The notes under the pieces were generated by a model. The model searched no databases and was not told the origin of the DNA. It was given only the letters and a program-made list of their open reading frames with translations. Shown here one piece after another: positions 35,683 to 46,789 of a DNA stretch of 64,000 nt. This DNA is from Sandaracinobacter neustonicus (GTDB taxonomy: Bacteria > Pseudomonadota > Alphaproteobacteria > Sphingomonadales > Sphingomonadaceae). The DNA lies in NCBI RefSeq assembly GCF_006385875.1, contig NZ_VFSU01000024.1, forward strand, positions 124,001-188,000, in the 5' to 3' direction. The position numbers and the translations under genes were made by a program. Numbering within the stretch: the stretch's first letter is position 1; each line of letters starts with the position of its first letter.

Positions 35683-36606
35683 ATGAAACGATTGATGGGC
35701 AGCGAAGCGGTTCCGGCCAGCCTGAAGGGCGGGGCGCTGGCGCTTGGCAATTTCGATGGCGTGCATGCCGGGCATCAGGCCGTGATCGGTGCCGCGGTGG
35801 CGCAAGCGCATGCCGCCGGGCGTCCTGCGCTGGTCGCCACCTTCGATCCGCACCCGTCGCGGCACTTCCGCCCCGATACGCCGCCGTTCGCGCTCACTTC
35901 GCTGGAGCAGAAGCTGCGGCTGTTCGAAGCGCTGGGCGTGGATGGCGCGATCGTGATTCCCTTCGATGCGGCGCTGGCCTCCCTCTCTGCCGAAGCCTTC
36001 GCCTCGCGCTGGCTGGCGGCGCATCTGGGCGTGAGCCATGTGGTGACGGGCGAGGATTTCAGCTTCGGCAAGGGCCGGTCCGGCAACCCGCAGGTGCTGG
36101 CCGAACTGGGGCGTGGGCTTGGCTTCACGGCGCAAGCGCTGAAGCCGGTTTCCAGCGACGGCGAGACGGTGTCCTCCACGCGAATCCGCGAGGCGCTGGC
36201 CATTGCCGATCTGGCCGAGGCGCGGCGGCTGCTGACGCGGCCCTTCGCCATCGCGGGCGAGGTGGTGCATGGCGACAAGCGCGGCCGGCTGATCGGATCG
36301 CCCACCGCCAATGTGGACATGCGCGATTATGTGCGGCCTCTGTATGGCGTGTATGCTGTGCGCGTGCGCCTGCCGGACGGCAGCGAGCATAAGGGCGTGG
36401 CCAATCTGGGCATCCGCCCGATGTTCGATCCACCCAAAGAGCAGCTGGAGACGTGGATTTTCGACTGGTCCGGCGATCTTTACGGCCAGACAATCGAAGT
36501 GCAACTGATCGAGCGGCTGCGCCCGGAAATGAAGTTCGACGGGCTGGACGAGCTGATCGCGCAGATCCAGCGCGATGCCGACGCGGCGAGGGCGGTTCTG
36601 GCCTGA
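35683..36606 (+). CDS. ribF: Bifunctional riboflavin kinase / FAD synthetase
   Basis: A 307-residue RibF. The N-terminal adenylyltransferase domain has ALGNFDGVHAGHQAVIG (the H-x-G-H-like site) and VSSTRIREAL. The C-terminal flavokinase domain has GEVVHGDKRGRLIGSPTANVDM and GVANLGIRPMFD. It turns riboflavin into FMN and then FAD. Full length and typical. The genes on either side (folA, a Bfd-type ferredoxin) concern cofactors but are not known partners. Confidence 0.95.
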   Translation: MKRLMGSEAVPASLKGGALALGNFDGVHAGHQAVIGAAVAQAHAAGRPALVATFDPHPSRHFRPDTPPFALTSLEQKLRLFEALGVDGAIVIPFDAALASLSAEAFASRWLAAHLGVSHVVTGEDFSFGKGRSGNPQVLAELGRGLGFTAQALKPVSSDGETVSSTRIREALAIADLAEARRLLTRPFAIAGEVVHGDKRGRLIGSPTANVDMRDYVRPLYGVYAVRVRLPDGSEHKGVANLGIRPMFDPPKEQLETWIFDWSGDLYGQTIEVQLIERLRPEMKFDGLDELIAQIQRDADAARAVLA

Positions 36607-36650
36607 GCGGCGAGGTTATCCCGCCGAATCGGCAAGCCGCCAATCAAGAA

Positions 36651-36827
36651 TCAGGAGGCGACGCGCCCGGATTCCTCGCGCACAAGCTGGCGGGCGAAGG
36701 GCAGGCACTGGCCGCATTGCGGGCGGCAACCGAGCCGCTGATACGCCTCTCGTTCGCAGCGGACACCGCCACGGGCAATTTCCCGCACCTGGGATTCGCG
36801 AAGCGCATTGCACGAGCAGACGATCAT
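36651..36827 (-). CDS. Bacterioferritin-associated ferredoxin (Bfd-like)
   Basis: A 58-residue protein with four Cys in the Bfd arrangement: MIVCSCNALRE near the N-terminus and CRPQCGQCLPFARQLV later (C-x-C ... C-x2-C). Such [2Fe-2S] proteins reduce bacterioferritin iron and help release it. It is not next to a bacterioferritin gene here. I chose the ATG at 36827 as the start; a frame to 36863 adds residues not seen in the family. Convergent with ribF. Confidence 0.87.
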   Translation of the reverse strand: MIVCSCNALRESQVREIARGGVRCEREAYQRLGCRPQCGQCLPFARQLVREESGRVAS

Positions 36828-37087
36828 TCGGCTACATTTCCCGTCAGTTGCGCCACCGCCCAAGGGCAGGGACGCCGTTCACAGTTGCGACTGATACGCA
36901 TTAAGGCGGATTGATGCAAGAGATTCGCATCAGCAGCGCTCACGTTTCGCGCGGCCGGCCGGGGTTAACTACTTTGTCTGACAATCCTGTCCGAAACTGA
37001 TGGAATCGCGCGGATTTCATTGATACGCAGGGGGAAGGGTCGGCTGTTAACGGAATTGCTTCTGCAATCCGCTTGAGGGCCTGACGT
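36828..37087. other. Intergenic stretch between the Bfd-like gene and wecB
   Basis: 260 nt between divergent genes. I see no convincing gene, tRNA or strong hairpin. It is A/T-richer than its neighbours (TTGATGCAAGAGATT; GGGTTAACTACTTTGTCTGACAA), consistent with promoters on both sides. No -35/-10 pair can be called with confidence. Confidence 0.5.
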
Positions 37088-38242
37088 ATGCACGGCAAAT
37101 CACCGCTGCTCGCGGTGTGCGGAACAAGACCGGAAGTGGTGAAGATGGCGCCTGTGATCGCTGCGCTGCGCGCACGCGGGCAACCGGTGCTGCTGGTGTT
37201 CACCGGCCAGCATGGCGATCTTGCGCCACAGATGCTCCGCGAACTGGGCCTCGTGGCTGATATCGACCTTGGGCTGCACCAGCAGGGCGCGGCACCAGCC
37301 CAGTTGCTGGCCTCCATCCTGATGCGGCTGGCCCCGGTGTTCGCGGCCTGGCGGCCCCGGCTGGCGCTGGTGCAAGGCGATACGGTTTCCGCGCTGGCGG
37401 GCGCGCTGGCCGCTGCCTATGCCCGTGTACCGGTGGCGCATGTGGAAGCGGGCCTGCGCACCGGCGATCCGGCCGAGCCATTCCCCGAGGAAATGCACCG
37501 GGCGATGATCACGCCAGCCGCCGCGCTGCACTTTGCCCCCACCGAAACGGCGGCGCAGGCGCTGCTGCGCGAAGGGGTAGACGCCACGCGAATCCACATC
37601 ACCGGCAACAGCGGCATCGACGCGTTGCACGCGACCGAAGCGCGGCTGGATTCGGATGCCGTGGCCGCCGCAACGCTGGCCGCGCGCTATCCCTATGTGG
37701 TGAACCCGCGCTATCCGCTGCTGCTGGCGACCATCCACCGGCGGGAGAATATCGGCCGCAGGCTGGGCGCGATCGCCGCTGCGCTGGCCCGGCTGGCGGC
37801 CTTTTGCGAAACGGAAATCGTGCTGCCGCTGCACCCCAATCCGGCGGTGCAATCGGTGCTGCGGGAAAAGCTGGACGGGCTGGACGCCATGCATCTGATC
37901 CCGCCTGTCGATCATATGACGATGATCTGGATGATGCGCCGGGCGCGGCTGCTCGTCACCGATTCGGGCGGCCTGCAAGAGGAAGCGCCGGGGCTGGGCC
38001 TGCGCACGCTGGTGCTGCGGCAGGCGACCGAACGCACCGAGGCGCTGGCGGCAGGTGCATCGGAACTGGTGGAGATTCAGGCGGACAGCATCGTGTCGGC
38101 CGTGCGCCGCACTCTGCTGCGCGGGCCGATGCAGCCGGTGTTCCCCTTTGGAGACGGCCGCGCAGGCGAGCGAATCGCCGACGTGCTGGGGCAGTGGCTG
38201 GCGGATACGGCGACAGCCGGGGTGATGGCGGAGGCCTTTTAG
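37088..38242 (+). CDS. wecB: Non-hydrolysing UDP-N-acetylglucosamine 2-epimerase
   Basis: A 384-residue enzyme interconverting UDP-GlcNAc and UDP-ManNAc for surface polysaccharides. Conserved: [68 protein letters not shown], and [14 protein letters not shown]. Full length. No other glycan genes are near, so the polysaccharide is unknown. The stop overlaps the aroA stop by 4 nt tail-to-tail. Confidence 0.93.
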   Translation: MHGKSPLLAVCGTRPEVVKMAPVIAALRARGQPVLLVFTGQHGDLAPQMLRELGLVADIDLGLHQQGAAPAQLLASILMRLAPVFAAWRPRLALVQGDTVSALAGALAAAYARVPVAHVEAGLRTGDPAEPFPEEMHRAMITPAAALHFAPTETAAQALLREGVDATRIHITGNSGIDALHATEARLDSDAVAAATLAARYPYVVNPRYPLLLATIHRRENIGRRLGAIAAALARLAAFCETEIVLPLHPNPAVQSVLREKLDGLDAMHLIPPVDHMTMIWMMRRARLLVTDSGGLQEEAPGLGLRTLVLRQATERTEALAAGASELVEIQADSIVSAVRRTLLRGPMQPVFPFGDGRAGERIADVLGQWLADTATAGVMAEAF

Positions 38243-39582
38243 GCCTGCACCGCCCCAAGCCGCTGCATCAGCGGCAGGAAATCCGGGAAGCTGGTGGCGA
38301 TTGGCGCGCGATCATCCACGGTGATGGCCGTTTTCGCGGCCAGAGAGAGCACCGCGAAGCTCATGGCGATTCGGTGATCCAGATGGGTGGCGACGGTGCA
38401 GCCGCCCGCCACCTTTTCGCCGCCGGAACCTTCAACGATCAGCCCGTCCGGCAGTTCCTCCACCGCCACGCCTGCGGCGCGCAGCCCGGCGGCCATTGCG
38501 GCGATGCGGTCGCTTTCCTTCACCCGCAGTTCCTCAATCCCGCGCATCACCGTGCGGCCGCTGGCCAGCGCGGCGGCGACGAACAGGATAGGATATTCGT
38601 CGATCATCGAAGGCGCGACTTCGGGCGGCACTTCGATGCCCGTCAGCGCGCTGTGTGTCACCAGCAGATCCGCCACCGGTTCGCCGCCCACTTCGCGCTC
38701 GTTCAGTTTGGTGATGTCCGCACCCATCTCTTGCAGCACCCGCACCAGCCCGTCGCGCGTGGGGTTCAGGCCCACGCCGTGGATGGTGATGTTGCTGCCG
38801 GGCACGATCAGTGCCGCGACCAGCAGGAATCCGGCGGAGGAGGGGTCCCCGGGCACCTCCAGCGTCTGTGGTTTCAGCTCGGCCCAGCCACGAACGGCGA
38901 TTCGCTTGCCGCCATCGGCCATCGGCTCCACCGACAGTTCCGCGCCGAAGCCTTTCAGCATCCGCTCGCTGTGATCGCGGGTGGGCACCGGTTCTTCCAC
39001 CACGGTTTCCGCGCCGATGTTCAGCCCGGCGAGCAGGATGGCCGATTTCACCTGCGCAGAGGCGACCGGCAGGCGGTAGTGGATGGGCAGCGGCGTGTCC
39101 GCGCCACGCAGCATCAGCGGCAGCCGCCCGTCGGGGGAAGCCGTGATCTCCGCGCCGATGCGGCTGAGTGGCTCGATCACCCGGCCCATCGGGCGGCGGC
39201 TCAAGGAGGCGTCGCCGACGAAGGTGGCGGTGATCGGGTGGCTGGACACCAGCCCCATCAGCAGCCGGGTGGAGGTGCCGCTGTTGCCCATGTCCAGTTG
39301 GGCGTCAGGCTGCAAAAGGCCGCCCACGCCCACGCCATCCACCACCCAATGGCCTTGGCCCAGCCGTTCCACCTGCGCGCCCATCGCCCGCATCGCCGCG
39401 GCGGTGGCCAGCACATCCTCGCCCTCCAGCAGGCCGCGCACCTCGCTGCGGCCGACGGCGAGCGCCGAAAGCATGATCGCACGGTGCGAAATGGATTTGT
39501 CGCCCGGCACGCGGACCTCTCCGGCAAGGGGGGCAGGCGCGCTGAGGGAGAGCGGGGAGGGGGGTGTGTTGCTGCTGGTCAT
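38239..39582 (-). CDS. aroA: 3-phosphoshikimate 1-carboxyvinyltransferase (EPSP synthase), class II-like
   Basis: A 447-residue EPSP synthase of the shikimate pathway (phosphoenolpyruvate plus shikimate-3-phosphate). It aligns with the CP4-like (class II) group: [30 protein letters not shown] and SMIDEYPIL...LRVKESDR. At the glycine-loop site it reads [11 protein letters not shown], so Gly occupies the place where CP4 has Ala. The class is inferred from motifs. Tail-to-tail overlap with wecB; divergent from the FYDLN gene. Confidence 0.95.
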   Translation of the reverse strand: MTSSNTPPSPLSLSAPAPLAGEVRVPGDKSISHRAIMLSALAVGRSEVRGLLEGEDVLATAAAMRAMGAQVERLGQGHWVVDGVGVGGLLQPDAQLDMGNSGTSTRLLMGLVSSHPITATFVGDASLSRRPMGRVIEPLSRIGAEITASPDGRLPLMLRGADTPLPIHYRLPVASAQVKSAILLAGLNIGAETVVEEPVPTRDHSERMLKGFGAELSVEPMADGGKRIAVRGWAELKPQTLEVPGDPSSAGFLLVAALIVPGSNITIHGVGLNPTRDGLVRVLQEMGADITKLNEREVGGEPVADLLVTHSALTGIEVPPEVAPSMIDEYPILFVAAALASGRTVMRGIEELRVKESDRIAAMAAGLRAAGVAVEELPDGLIVEGSGGEKVAGGCTVATHLDHRIAMSFAVLSLAAKTAITVDDRAPIATSFPDFLPLMQRLGAVQA

Positions 39583-39717
39583 GACGGGTCTCAGGGCTGC
39601 GGGCTTTGACAGGCGGCATCGCCTATGGCAAGGCGCGCGCCTTCCGGATTAGAGTTGCAGGTGGGCCGCCAGACGCGCCACTTCGCAGCTGTTTGCCGAA
39701 ACTGGAGTTTCAGAGAC

Positions 39718-40041
39718 GTGATCAAGGCCGAATGGGGCACCAAGCGCCAATGCCCGAAGTGCGGGACCCGCTTTTATGACCTGCAGCATGACGATCCCGT
39801 CACCTGCATCAGCTGCGGCACTGCCTGGGTTCCCGAACCGATCCTGAAGTCGAAGCAGACGCTTCCGTTCGAAGCCGCCAAGGCGCAAGGCCAGTCGGCC
39901 GAATCCGAACCGGCGTTGGAAACCGACGATCTGGACATCGACGCCGACAGCGACGAGCCGTCGGAAGACGCCAATGTGGATATCGGCGACGACGACGACC
40001 TGAGCGAGGTTGTCGTGGAAGAGCGGGAAGAAGACCGCTAA
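39718..40041 (+). CDS. FYDLN acid-domain protein (TIGR02300-like)
   Basis: A 107-residue protein typical of alphaproteobacteria. The N-terminus has a four-Cys metal-type knuckle: KRQCPKCGTRFYDLQHDDPVTCISCGTAW, with the FYDL signature. The C-terminal half is very acidic (Asp/Glu runs such as DDLDIDADSDEPSEDANVDI). The function is unknown, though the zinc ribbon suggests nucleic-acid or protein binding. I chose GTG 39718, preceded by GGAG at 10 nt; the open frame to 39625 includes the aroA promoter area. It is divergent from aroA. Confidence 0.9.
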   Translation: MIKAEWGTKRQCPKCGTRFYDLQHDDPVTCISCGTAWVPEPILKSKQTLPFEAAKAQGQSAESEPALETDDLDIDADSDEPSEDANVDIGDDDDLSEVVVEEREEDR

Positions 40042-40179
40042 AAAAGCCGGTGCGCAAAAATAGCTGGCGCAGGATGTGGAAAAGGGTTGAACCGCTCCAC
40101 ACCTTGCGCTAGGCGCACCGCTCCCGCCCCCCAGGCGGGTCCGGCAGCCACCCTAGGGTTGGCACAAAGGTGAAAAATC

Positions 40180-40255
<76 letters not shown>

Positions 40256-40303
40256 CCTTATAGTCCGCATGGACATTTTTCCCATACCCCCGATGATGCG
40301 CGG

Positions 40304-41560
40304 ATGATTCGATCAGCCGTCCTTCGCCAGCCTCTGTTTTGCTTCCTTTCGCTTCTTGCGGTTGCCGCGCCATTGGCGGCGCTCTCGCCCGCCGCCGCTC
40401 AACCGGTGCCGGAGCAGACGGAAAGCGACGCTTACACCCGCTATGAATTGCTGGCGCCGGGGTCAGGCAAATTTCGTATTCTCTATGATGTCACGGCGAC
40501 CACGCCGGGCGCGCGCTTTTACTTCAACCCGATCCGCAAGGGCAGCATCGCCACGGACGAGCGGGTGATCGACAGCCGGACGGGCAAGCCGCTGCCATTC
40601 GAGGTGGTCAGCGGCGACGTAGCGCGGGCGAATGGGCTGCCCCGGGCGGAGGCGGATGGGGAGTATATCCGCGTGGCGCTCGCCCGGCCGGTGCCCGTGG
40701 ACGGCGAGGGGCGCATTCGGATCGACAAGACCTATGAAGACGCGAAAAGCTATCTGGCGGTCGGGGACAGCATCACCTTCACCCGCTCGCTGGGCATCAG
40801 GCGCAATGCCATCGTGCTGCCGCCCGGCTATGAGCCTGTTTCCGTCAACTATCCCTCGCAATTGCTGCAGGAGGCGGACGGGCGGATCAAGCTGAGCTTC
40901 TGGAACGTCGGGCCTGCGGCGGTGCCGCTGGTGGTGGAAGCGCGGCGTGTCGGCAAAACAGCCTTGCCTGCGGCTAAACTTCCGGCGGAGGTCGCCAAGC
41001 GGTTGCAGGAACGCGCCAGCCAGTCCCGCGAGATCGTCTATTATCTGCGCGATCCCGACACCCACGCCTTCGATCTGACGCACGATTATACCGAAACGCG
41101 GCCCGGCGTGGGCGTCTATACCAACATCGTGCGGACCGGCAGCCGGGTGTCTGACCCGTCCGCGCGCGATCTGGACACGGGCGAGGCCTTGCGGACGGAG
41201 GTGCTGAAGGGCGTTGCCATTGAGCAGGCCGGTGGCGAAGCGCCCGGCGCGGACGCCAACACAGAGGCTGTGCTGTTCCACTTCAACGCCCCCGCAGCGG
41301 GCGAAAGCCGCCGTCTGCGGATCGCTGAAACCTACACAGATACTGAGCGTTACCGGCGGGAGGGCGACACGCTGATCTGGGATCGCAGCTTTGGCCGCCC
41401 GGTGAATGCGATGGTGCTGCCGGCGGGCTGGACCCTCACCAACAGCTCGGTGCCGGCCACGATCAGCCAGCAGCCGGACGGGCGCGTCCGGCTGGATTTC
41501 ATCAACCCGCGCACGGATGAAATCGCCGTGCTGATCACGGCCACTCGGAAACCGCTTTAG
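40304..41560 (+). CDS. Secreted protein of unknown function with an internal duplication
   Basis: A 418-residue protein that I do not recognise. It has a signal peptide (residues 1-33, ending LSPAAAQ) and two similar halves. Each half carries a start like FYFNPIRKGS.ATDERVIDSRTG or VYTNIVRTGS.VSDPSARDLDTG, then (R/L)RI..TY.D......GD(S/T)(I/L), then NA(I/M)VLP(P/A)G and DGR(I/V)(K/R)L.F.N. So it is two copies of a ~175-residue beta-rich domain, likely periplasmic. It stands alone between tRNA-Ala and the hut cluster and is convergent with hutU by 1 nt. Confidence 0.75.
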   Translation: MIRSAVLRQPLFCFLSLLAVAAPLAALSPAAAQPVPEQTESDAYTRYELLAPGSGKFRILYDVTATTPGARFYFNPIRKGSIATDERVIDSRTGKPLPFEVVSGDVARANGLPRAEADGEYIRVALARPVPVDGEGRIRIDKTYEDAKSYLAVGDSITFTRSLGIRRNAIVLPPGYEPVSVNYPSQLLQEADGRIKLSFWNVGPAAVPLVVEARRVGKTALPAAKLPAEVAKRLQERASQSREIVYYLRDPDTHAFDLTHDYTETRPGVGVYTNIVRTGSRVSDPSARDLDTGEALRTEVLKGVAIEQAGGEAPGADANTEAVLFHFNAPAAGESRRLRIAETYTDTERYRREGDTLIWDRSFGRPVNAMVLPAGWTLTNSSVPATISQQPDGRVRLDFINPRTDEIAVLITATRKPL

Positions 41561-43222
41561 CTACAACGAAGGCAGGTCCAGCCCCTTTTCGCGGGCGCAG
41601 TCGATGGCGATGTCATAGCCTGCGTCTGCGTGGCGCATCACGCCGGTGGCGGGGTCGTTCCACAGCACGCGCTCCAGCCTGCGGGCGGCTTCCGGGGTGC
41701 CGTCTGCCACGATCACCATGCCTGCGTGCTGGGAATAGCCCATGCCCACGCCGCCGCCGTGGTGCAGGGAGACCCATGTCGCGCCGGAGGCCGTGTTCAG
41801 CAGCGCGTTCAGCAGCGGCCAGTCGCTGACGGCATCGCTGCCGTCTTTCATCGCCTCTGTTTCGCGGTTGGGGGAGGCGACGGAACCGGAATCGAGATGG
41901 TCGCGGCCGATCACCACCGGGGCCTTCAGTTCGCCGCTGGCCACCATCTCGTTGAAGGCGAGGCCGAGGCGGTGCCTGTCTCCCAGACCGACCCAGCAGA
42001 TGCGCGCGGGCAGGCCCTGAAAGCGGATTTTCTCCCGCGCCATGTCCAGCCAGTTGTGCAGATGGCTGTCGTTGGGCAGCAGTTCCTTCACCTTTGCGTC
42101 TGTTTTGGCGATATCCTCCGGGTCTCCGGACAGGGCGGCCCAGCGGAACGGGCCGATGCCGCGGCAGAACAGCGGGCGGATATAGGCGGGCACGAAGCCG
42201 GGGAAATCGAACGCGTTCGCCAGCCCCTCGTCCTTCGCCATCTGGCGGATATTGTTGCCATAATCGGTGGTCGGCACACCGGCGGCGTGGAAATCCAGCA
42301 TCGCCTTCACATGCACCGCCATGGAGGTGCGGGCGGCGCGCGCCACCGCCTCCGGCTCGCGCTCGCGCCGCTCGATCCATTGCGCCACAGTCCAGCCGAT
42401 CGGCAGATAGCCGTTTACGGGATCGTGCGCGCTGGTCTGGTCTGTCAGCAAGTCCGGGCGGATGCCGCGCCGGTAGATTTCCGGCAGGATTTCCGCCGCA
42501 TTGCCCAGCAGCCCCACCGAAACCGGCTTCCGATCGGCGCAGCTTTGCTCGATGATCGCCATCGCTTCATCCAGCGTGGTCGCCGAGCGGTCCAGATAGC
42601 CGGTGCGCAGCCGCATCTCGATCCGGCTGGGCTGGCATTCGATGGCAAGGCAGGAGGCCCCTGCCATCACCGCCGCCAGCGGCTGCGCGCCGCCCATGCC
42701 GCCCAGCCCCGCCGTCAGCAGCCATTTGCCGGAGAGGTCCCCGCCATGATGCTGGCGGCCCATTTCCACGAAGGTTTCGTAGGTGCCCTGCACGATGCCC
42801 TGCGTGCCGATGTAGATCCAGCTGCCCGCCGTCATCTGGCCGTACATGGCCAGCCCCTTGCGATCCAGTTCGTTGAAATGCGCCCAATTTGCCCAGTGCG
42901 GCACCAGATTGCTGTTGGCGATCAGCACGCGCGGGGCGTCTTCATGGGTGCGGAACACGCCCACCGGCTTGCCGGATTGCACCAGCAGCGTCTCGTCCGC
43001 CTCCAGCCGTTGCAGCGTGCTGACGATGCGGTCGTAACTCTCCCAATCGCGGGCGGCGCGGCCGATGCCGCCATAGACGACCAGCTCCTCCGGCCGCTCC
43101 GCCACATCGGGGTGCAGATTGTTCATCAGCATGCGCAGGGGCGCTTCCGTCAGCCAGCTTTTCGCGCTGAGGTCCGTGCCGGTGGCGGGGCGGATGATGC
43201 GGCTGTTGTCTGTGCGGGTCAT
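41561..43222 (-). CDS. hutU: Urocanate hydratase
   Basis: A 553-residue urocanase, converting urocanate to imidazolone propionate with a bound NAD+. Conserved: [49 protein letters not shown]-type block, [44 protein letters not shown], and [13 protein letters not shown]. Full length. It is the last gene of the leftward hutI-hutH-hutG-hutU run and overlaps hutG by 4 nt. Confidence 0.96.
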   Translation of the reverse strand: MTRTDNSRIIRPATGTDLSAKSWLTEAPLRMLMNNLHPDVAERPEELVVYGGIGRAARDWESYDRIVSTLQRLEADETLLVQSGKPVGVFRTHEDAPRVLIANSNLVPHWANWAHFNELDRKGLAMYGQMTAGSWIYIGTQGIVQGTYETFVEMGRQHHGGDLSGKWLLTAGLGGMGGAQPLAAVMAGASCLAIECQPSRIEMRLRTGYLDRSATTLDEAMAIIEQSCADRKPVSVGLLGNAAEILPEIYRRGIRPDLLTDQTSAHDPVNGYLPIGWTVAQWIERREREPEAVARAARTSMAVHVKAMLDFHAAGVPTTDYGNNIRQMAKDEGLANAFDFPGFVPAYIRPLFCRGIGPFRWAALSGDPEDIAKTDAKVKELLPNDSHLHNWLDMAREKIRFQGLPARICWVGLGDRHRLGLAFNEMVASGELKAPVVIGRDHLDSGSVASPNRETEAMKDGSDAVSDWPLLNALLNTASGATWVSLHHGGGVGMGYSQHAGMVIVADGTPEAARRLERVLWNDPATGVMRHADAGYDIAIDCAREKGLDLPSL

Positions 43223-44046
43223 GCCGGGTCTTTCTGCGCCGCGAAGGCGAGGCAGGCCTTCAGCACCTCTGTCAGCGTTTCGGTGATTTCCACGGCATGG
43301 GCCGGGTCATAGGGCACCGGCCAGTCGGCTTCGCCCAGCACCGGCGGTTCCTCCAGATAGGTGCGCATCGCCAGCTCCATCTGGATGGCGTGGATGCCGC
43401 TGCCCGGGCGGCCATAGTGGCGCGTCGTCCAGCCGCCGCGGAAGCGGCCGTCTGTGATGTGGGACCAGACGCTGGCGTCGGCGACCTTCTCCACCGCTTG
43501 CAGCAATTCCGGCGCACAACTGCTGCCGCCGTTGCTGCCGATGTTCAGATGCGGCAGTTCGCCATCGAACAGGCGCGGCACGATGCTGCGGATGGAGTGG
43601 GCATCATAGAGCACCACGCGGGGATGCGCCGCCCGCAGCCGTTCCAATTCGGCTGTAAGTGCCTGATGATAGGGTGTGAAATACAGCTCGCGCCGCCGGG
43701 CGATTTCCGCTGCGTCCGGGCCGGGGCCGTCATACAGCGGGTCGCCATCGAAGGTGCTGGTGGGGCAGAGTTCGGTGGTGGTCTGCCCCGGATAGAGCGA
43801 CTGGCCCGAGGGATCGCGGTTCAGGTCGATCACGCTGCGGGAAATGCGGGTGTGGATGGTGGTGGCCCCCAGATCGGTGGCGAAGGCGTAGAGTTTATCC
43901 ACCCACCAGTCGGTGTCGCGCCGGGCCAGCCAGTTGGAGCGGAACGGAGGGGACACCGGCACCAGATCGCGCCCCACATGCGGAAAGGCGACGATCAGCG
44001 GCGCGGTGCCGCGATGGATTTGCAGCCAGTCTGTCGTCTCAGTCAT
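43219..44046 (-). CDS. hutG: N-formylglutamate deformylase
   Basis: A 275-residue N-formylglutamate amidohydrolase-family enzyme, releasing glutamate and formate as the last step. Blocks: [60 protein letters not shown], and [25 protein letters not shown]. The His of PHVG and of DAHS fit the metal-binding residues of the family. It overlaps both neighbours by 4 nt. Confidence 0.95.
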   Translation of the reverse strand: MTETTDWLQIHRGTAPLIVAFPHVGRDLVPVSPPFRSNWLARRDTDWWVDKLYAFATDLGATTIHTRISRSVIDLNRDPSGQSLYPGQTTTELCPTSTFDGDPLYDGPGPDAAEIARRRELYFTPYHQALTAELERLRAAHPRVVLYDAHSIRSIVPRLFDGELPHLNIGSNGGSSCAPELLQAVEKVADASVWSHITDGRFRGGWTTRHYGRPGSGIHAIQMELAMRTYLEEPPVLGEADWPVPYDPAHAVEITETLTEVLKACLAFAAQKDPA

Positions 44047-45569
44047 GGTGACACCTCCGGCAGTGGATGGATGGTGGTGAGCGCACCCGACGCGATGAGG
44101 CTGTTGGCGGCCTCCATATCGGGGTGGAAGTGGCGATCATCGTGCAGCATTGGCACCGCCGCACGCAAGGTGGCGCGGGCGGCTTCCAGCGGCCGGGACG
44201 AGGCGAGCGGCGCGTGGAAATCCACCCCTTGCGCGGCGGCCAGCCATTCGATGCCGATCACGGCCGTGGCGTTGGCGGCCATCTCCAGCAGGCGGCGCGC
44301 GCCATGCGCGGCCATGGAGACATGATCTTCCTGATTGGCCGAAGTGGGGATGGAATCGACGCTGGCGGGATATGCCCGCTGCTTGTTCTCGCTCACCAGC
44401 GCGGCTGCCGTCACCTGCGGGATCATGAAGCCGGAGTTCAGCCCCGGCTTCGGCGTGAGGAAGGCGGGCAGGCCCGACAGGGCCGGATCGACCAGCATGG
44501 CGATGCGCCGTTCGGCGATGGAGCCGATCTCGCAGATGGCAAGCGCGATCATATCGGCGGCGAAGGCGACGGGTTCGGCGTGGAAATTGCCGCCCGACAG
44601 GGCCTCATCGGTGTCGGCGAAGATCAGCGGATTGTCTGACACGCCATTGGCTTCGGTTGCCAGCGTGCTGGCGGCCTGCCGCAGCACGTCCAGCGCGGCC
44701 CCCATCACCTGCGGCTGGCAGCGCAGGCAATAGGGATCCTGCACGCGCGGATCGTCCACGGCGTGGCTGGCGCGGATGGTGGAACCGGCCATCAGCGCGC
44801 GCAGTGTATCGGCCACCTCGATCTGGCCCCGGTGGCGGCGCAGCGCGTGGATGCGCGGATCGAACGGCGTGTCAGACCCCTTGGCGGCCTCGGTGGAAAG
44901 CGCGCCGGTGACGAGGGCGGATTGGAACAGCAGTTCCGCCTGAAACAGCCCGCCGAGTGCATTTGCGGTAGAGAATTGCGTGCCGTTCAGCAGCGCGAGG
45001 CCCTCTTTCGGCCCCAGTTGCAGCGGTTGCAGCCCGGCGCGCGTCAGTGCTTGCGCTGCGGGCAGGCGCTCGCCCTGAAGGTCGATCCAGCCCACGCCGA
45101 TCATGGCGGCGGCCATGTGTGACAAGGGCGCGAGATCGCCGCTTGCCCCCACCGATCCTTGCGACGGCACTTCCGGCGTCAGCCCGCGCGCCAGCATCGC
45201 CTCGAGCAGCGCCACCGTGTCCGGCTGCACGCCTGACGCCCCCTGCGCGAGGCTGGCCAGTTTCAGCGCCATCATCAGTCGCACCACGGCCACGGGGGAG
45301 GGCGCGCCGCTGCCCGCCGCGTGGCTGAGCACGATGTTGCGCTGAAGCGTGGCGAGATCGGCATCGCCGATGCGCACGGAGGCCAGCTTTCCAAAGCCGG
45401 TGTTGATTCCATAGACCGGCTCGCCCCTGGCAAGGATGCGGGCCACGGCCTCTGCGCTGGCCGCGATCTTCGCGCCGCTGGTCGGCTCCAGCCGGGGCGT
45501 GCCCCCGCGCCACAGCGCCCGCCAGTGCGACAGGGGGACTTCACCGGGAACCAGCCGGATGTCGCTCAT
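44043..45569 (-). CDS. hutH: Histidine ammonia-lyase
   Basis: A 508-residue histidase, deaminating histidine to urocanate. The MIO-forming triad Ala-Ser-Gly is in [13 protein letters not shown]. Other landmarks are [15 protein letters not shown], the [15 protein letters not shown] region and [12 protein letters not shown]. Length normal. The start at 45569 overlaps hutI by 4 nt; the long open frame beyond it runs through hutI and is not real. Confidence 0.96.
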   Translation of the reverse strand: MSDIRLVPGEVPLSHWRALWRGGTPRLEPTSGAKIAASAEAVARILARGEPVYGINTGFGKLASVRIGDADLATLQRNIVLSHAAGSGAPSPVAVVRLMMALKLASLAQGASGVQPDTVALLEAMLARGLTPEVPSQGSVGASGDLAPLSHMAAAMIGVGWIDLQGERLPAAQALTRAGLQPLQLGPKEGLALLNGTQFSTANALGGLFQAELLFQSALVTGALSTEAAKGSDTPFDPRIHALRRHRGQIEVADTLRALMAGSTIRASHAVDDPRVQDPYCLRCQPQVMGAALDVLRQAASTLATEANGVSDNPLIFADTDEALSGGNFHAEPVAFAADMIALAICEIGSIAERRIAMLVDPALSGLPAFLTPKPGLNSGFMIPQVTAAALVSENKQRAYPASVDSIPTSANQEDHVSMAAHGARRLLEMAANATAVIGIEWLAAAQGVDFHAPLASSRPLEAARATLRAAVPMLHDDRHFHPDMEAANSLIASGALTTIHPLPEVSP

Positions 45570-46762
45570 GCACCACTCCACACACGGGCATGGAGCGGGT
45601 TCAGCCCCATGCGGTAAACCAGTTCGGCGGGTTCGCCGATGTTCCAGATCGCCAGATCGCAGGCCTTGCCCGGCTCCAGCGTGCCGATGCGCGCGGACAG
45701 CCCCAGCGCGCGGGCGGCGTTCACGGTGAGGCCGCGCAAAGCCTCCTCCACCGTCAGCCGGAACAGAGTGGCGGCCATGTTCATGACCAGCAGCGGCGAG
45801 GTGAGCGGCGAGGTGCCGGGGTTGCAATCGGTGGCGAGCGCGATGGGCACGCCCGCCGTGCGGAAGGCGGCGATGGGCGGCAGCTGCGTCTCGCGCATGA
45901 AGTAAAAGGCGCCGGGCAGCAGCACCGCGACGGTGCCGGATTCCGCCATGGCGGCGACATCGGCGCTGCTCGCATGCTCCAGATGATCGGCGGAAAGCGC
46001 CCGGTGCCGCGCGGCCAGCGTGGCCCCGCCCAGCGCCGACAATTGCTCGGCATGCAGCTTCACCGGCAGGCCATGCGCGTGCGCTGCGCGGAACACGCGC
46101 TCGGTTTGCGCGGGCGAAAAGGCGATGGTTTCGCAAAAGGCGTCCACCGCGTCGGCCAGCCCGGCTTTGGCGACGGCGGGGATCATTTCGTTGCAGACGA
46201 GATCGACGTAGGCGTCTGCTTCGCCGCGATATTCGGGCGGCACCGCGTGCGCGCCGAGGAAGGTTGTGGCCACCCGCACCGGCCGTGCTTCGCCCAGTGC
46301 GCGGGCGGCGCGCAGCATCTTCAACTCGTCGGTGAGGGAGAGGCCATAGCCGGATTTGATCTCCACCGTGGTCACGCCCTCGGCGATCAGCGCGTCCAGC
46401 CGGGGCAGGGCGCTTTCAACCAGTTGGGCCTCCGTCGCGGCGCGGGTGGCGCGCATGGTGGAAACGATGCCGCCGCCCGCCTGGGCGATGTCCTCATAAC
46501 TGGCCCCCGCCAGACGCTGCGCGAATTCGCCCGCGCGGTTGCCGCCATGCACCAGATGCGTGTGACAATCGATCAGGCCGGGGGTGATCCAGCGGCCTTG
46601 GCAATCTTCGCTGACGGCGGCGGGGAAGGCGGGGGCGTCCGCCGCAGGCCCGACATAGGCGATGAGGCCGTCGCGGCTGGCCAGCAGCCCGTCTTCGACG
46701 ATGCCCAATCCCTCCCCGGTCATGGTCGCGAGGCGCGCGTTGCGCCAGACTTTGTCCGCCAT
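45566..46762 (-). CDS. hutI: Imidazolonepropionase
   Basis: A 398-residue amidohydrolase that opens imidazolone propionate to formiminoglutamate. Metal-binding [60 protein letters not shown] and [12 protein letters not shown] match the family. It is the first gene of the leftward operon; AGGGA lies just before the ATG at 46762. The 14-bp palindrome TTTGTATATACAAA lies 14-27 nt upstream of that ATG. Confidence 0.96.
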   Translation of the reverse strand: MADKVWRNARLATMTGEGLGIVEDGLLASRDGLIAYVGPAADAPAFPAAVSEDCQGRWITPGLIDCHTHLVHGGNRAGEFAQRLAGASYEDIAQAGGGIVSTMRATRAATEAQLVESALPRLDALIAEGVTTVEIKSGYGLSLTDELKMLRAARALGEARPVRVATTFLGAHAVPPEYRGEADAYVDLVCNEMIPAVAKAGLADAVDAFCETIAFSPAQTERVFRAAHAHGLPVKLHAEQLSALGGATLAARHRALSADHLEHASSADVAAMAESGTVAVLLPGAFYFMRETQLPPIAAFRTAGVPIALATDCNPGTSPLTSPLLVMNMAATLFRLTVEEALRGLTVNAARALGLSARIGTLEPGKACDLAIWNIGEPAELVYRMGLNPLHARVWSGA

Positions 46763-46775
46763 GGCTGATTCCCTA

Positions 46776-46789
46776 TTTGTATATACAAA
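46776..46789. promoter_or_regulatory. Probable HutC operator between hutI and hutF
   Basis: A perfect 14-bp palindrome TTTGTATATACAAA in the 72 nt between the divergent hutI and hutF genes. GntR/HutC proteins of other bacteria bind TGTATA-TATACA-like sites, and hutC is in this cluster. One site could control both the leftward hutIHGU run and the rightward hutF-containing transcript. Confidence 0.8.

Noticed and set aside
37804-39609. 601-codon plus-strand open frame opposite aroA
   Set aside because: It runs through the 3' part of wecB and antisense to aroA, with shadow-like composition.
40150-40159. ACCCTAGGGT palindrome as a terminator or operator before tRNA-Ala
   Set aside because: No T-run follows and no regulator is linked; it is too short to call.
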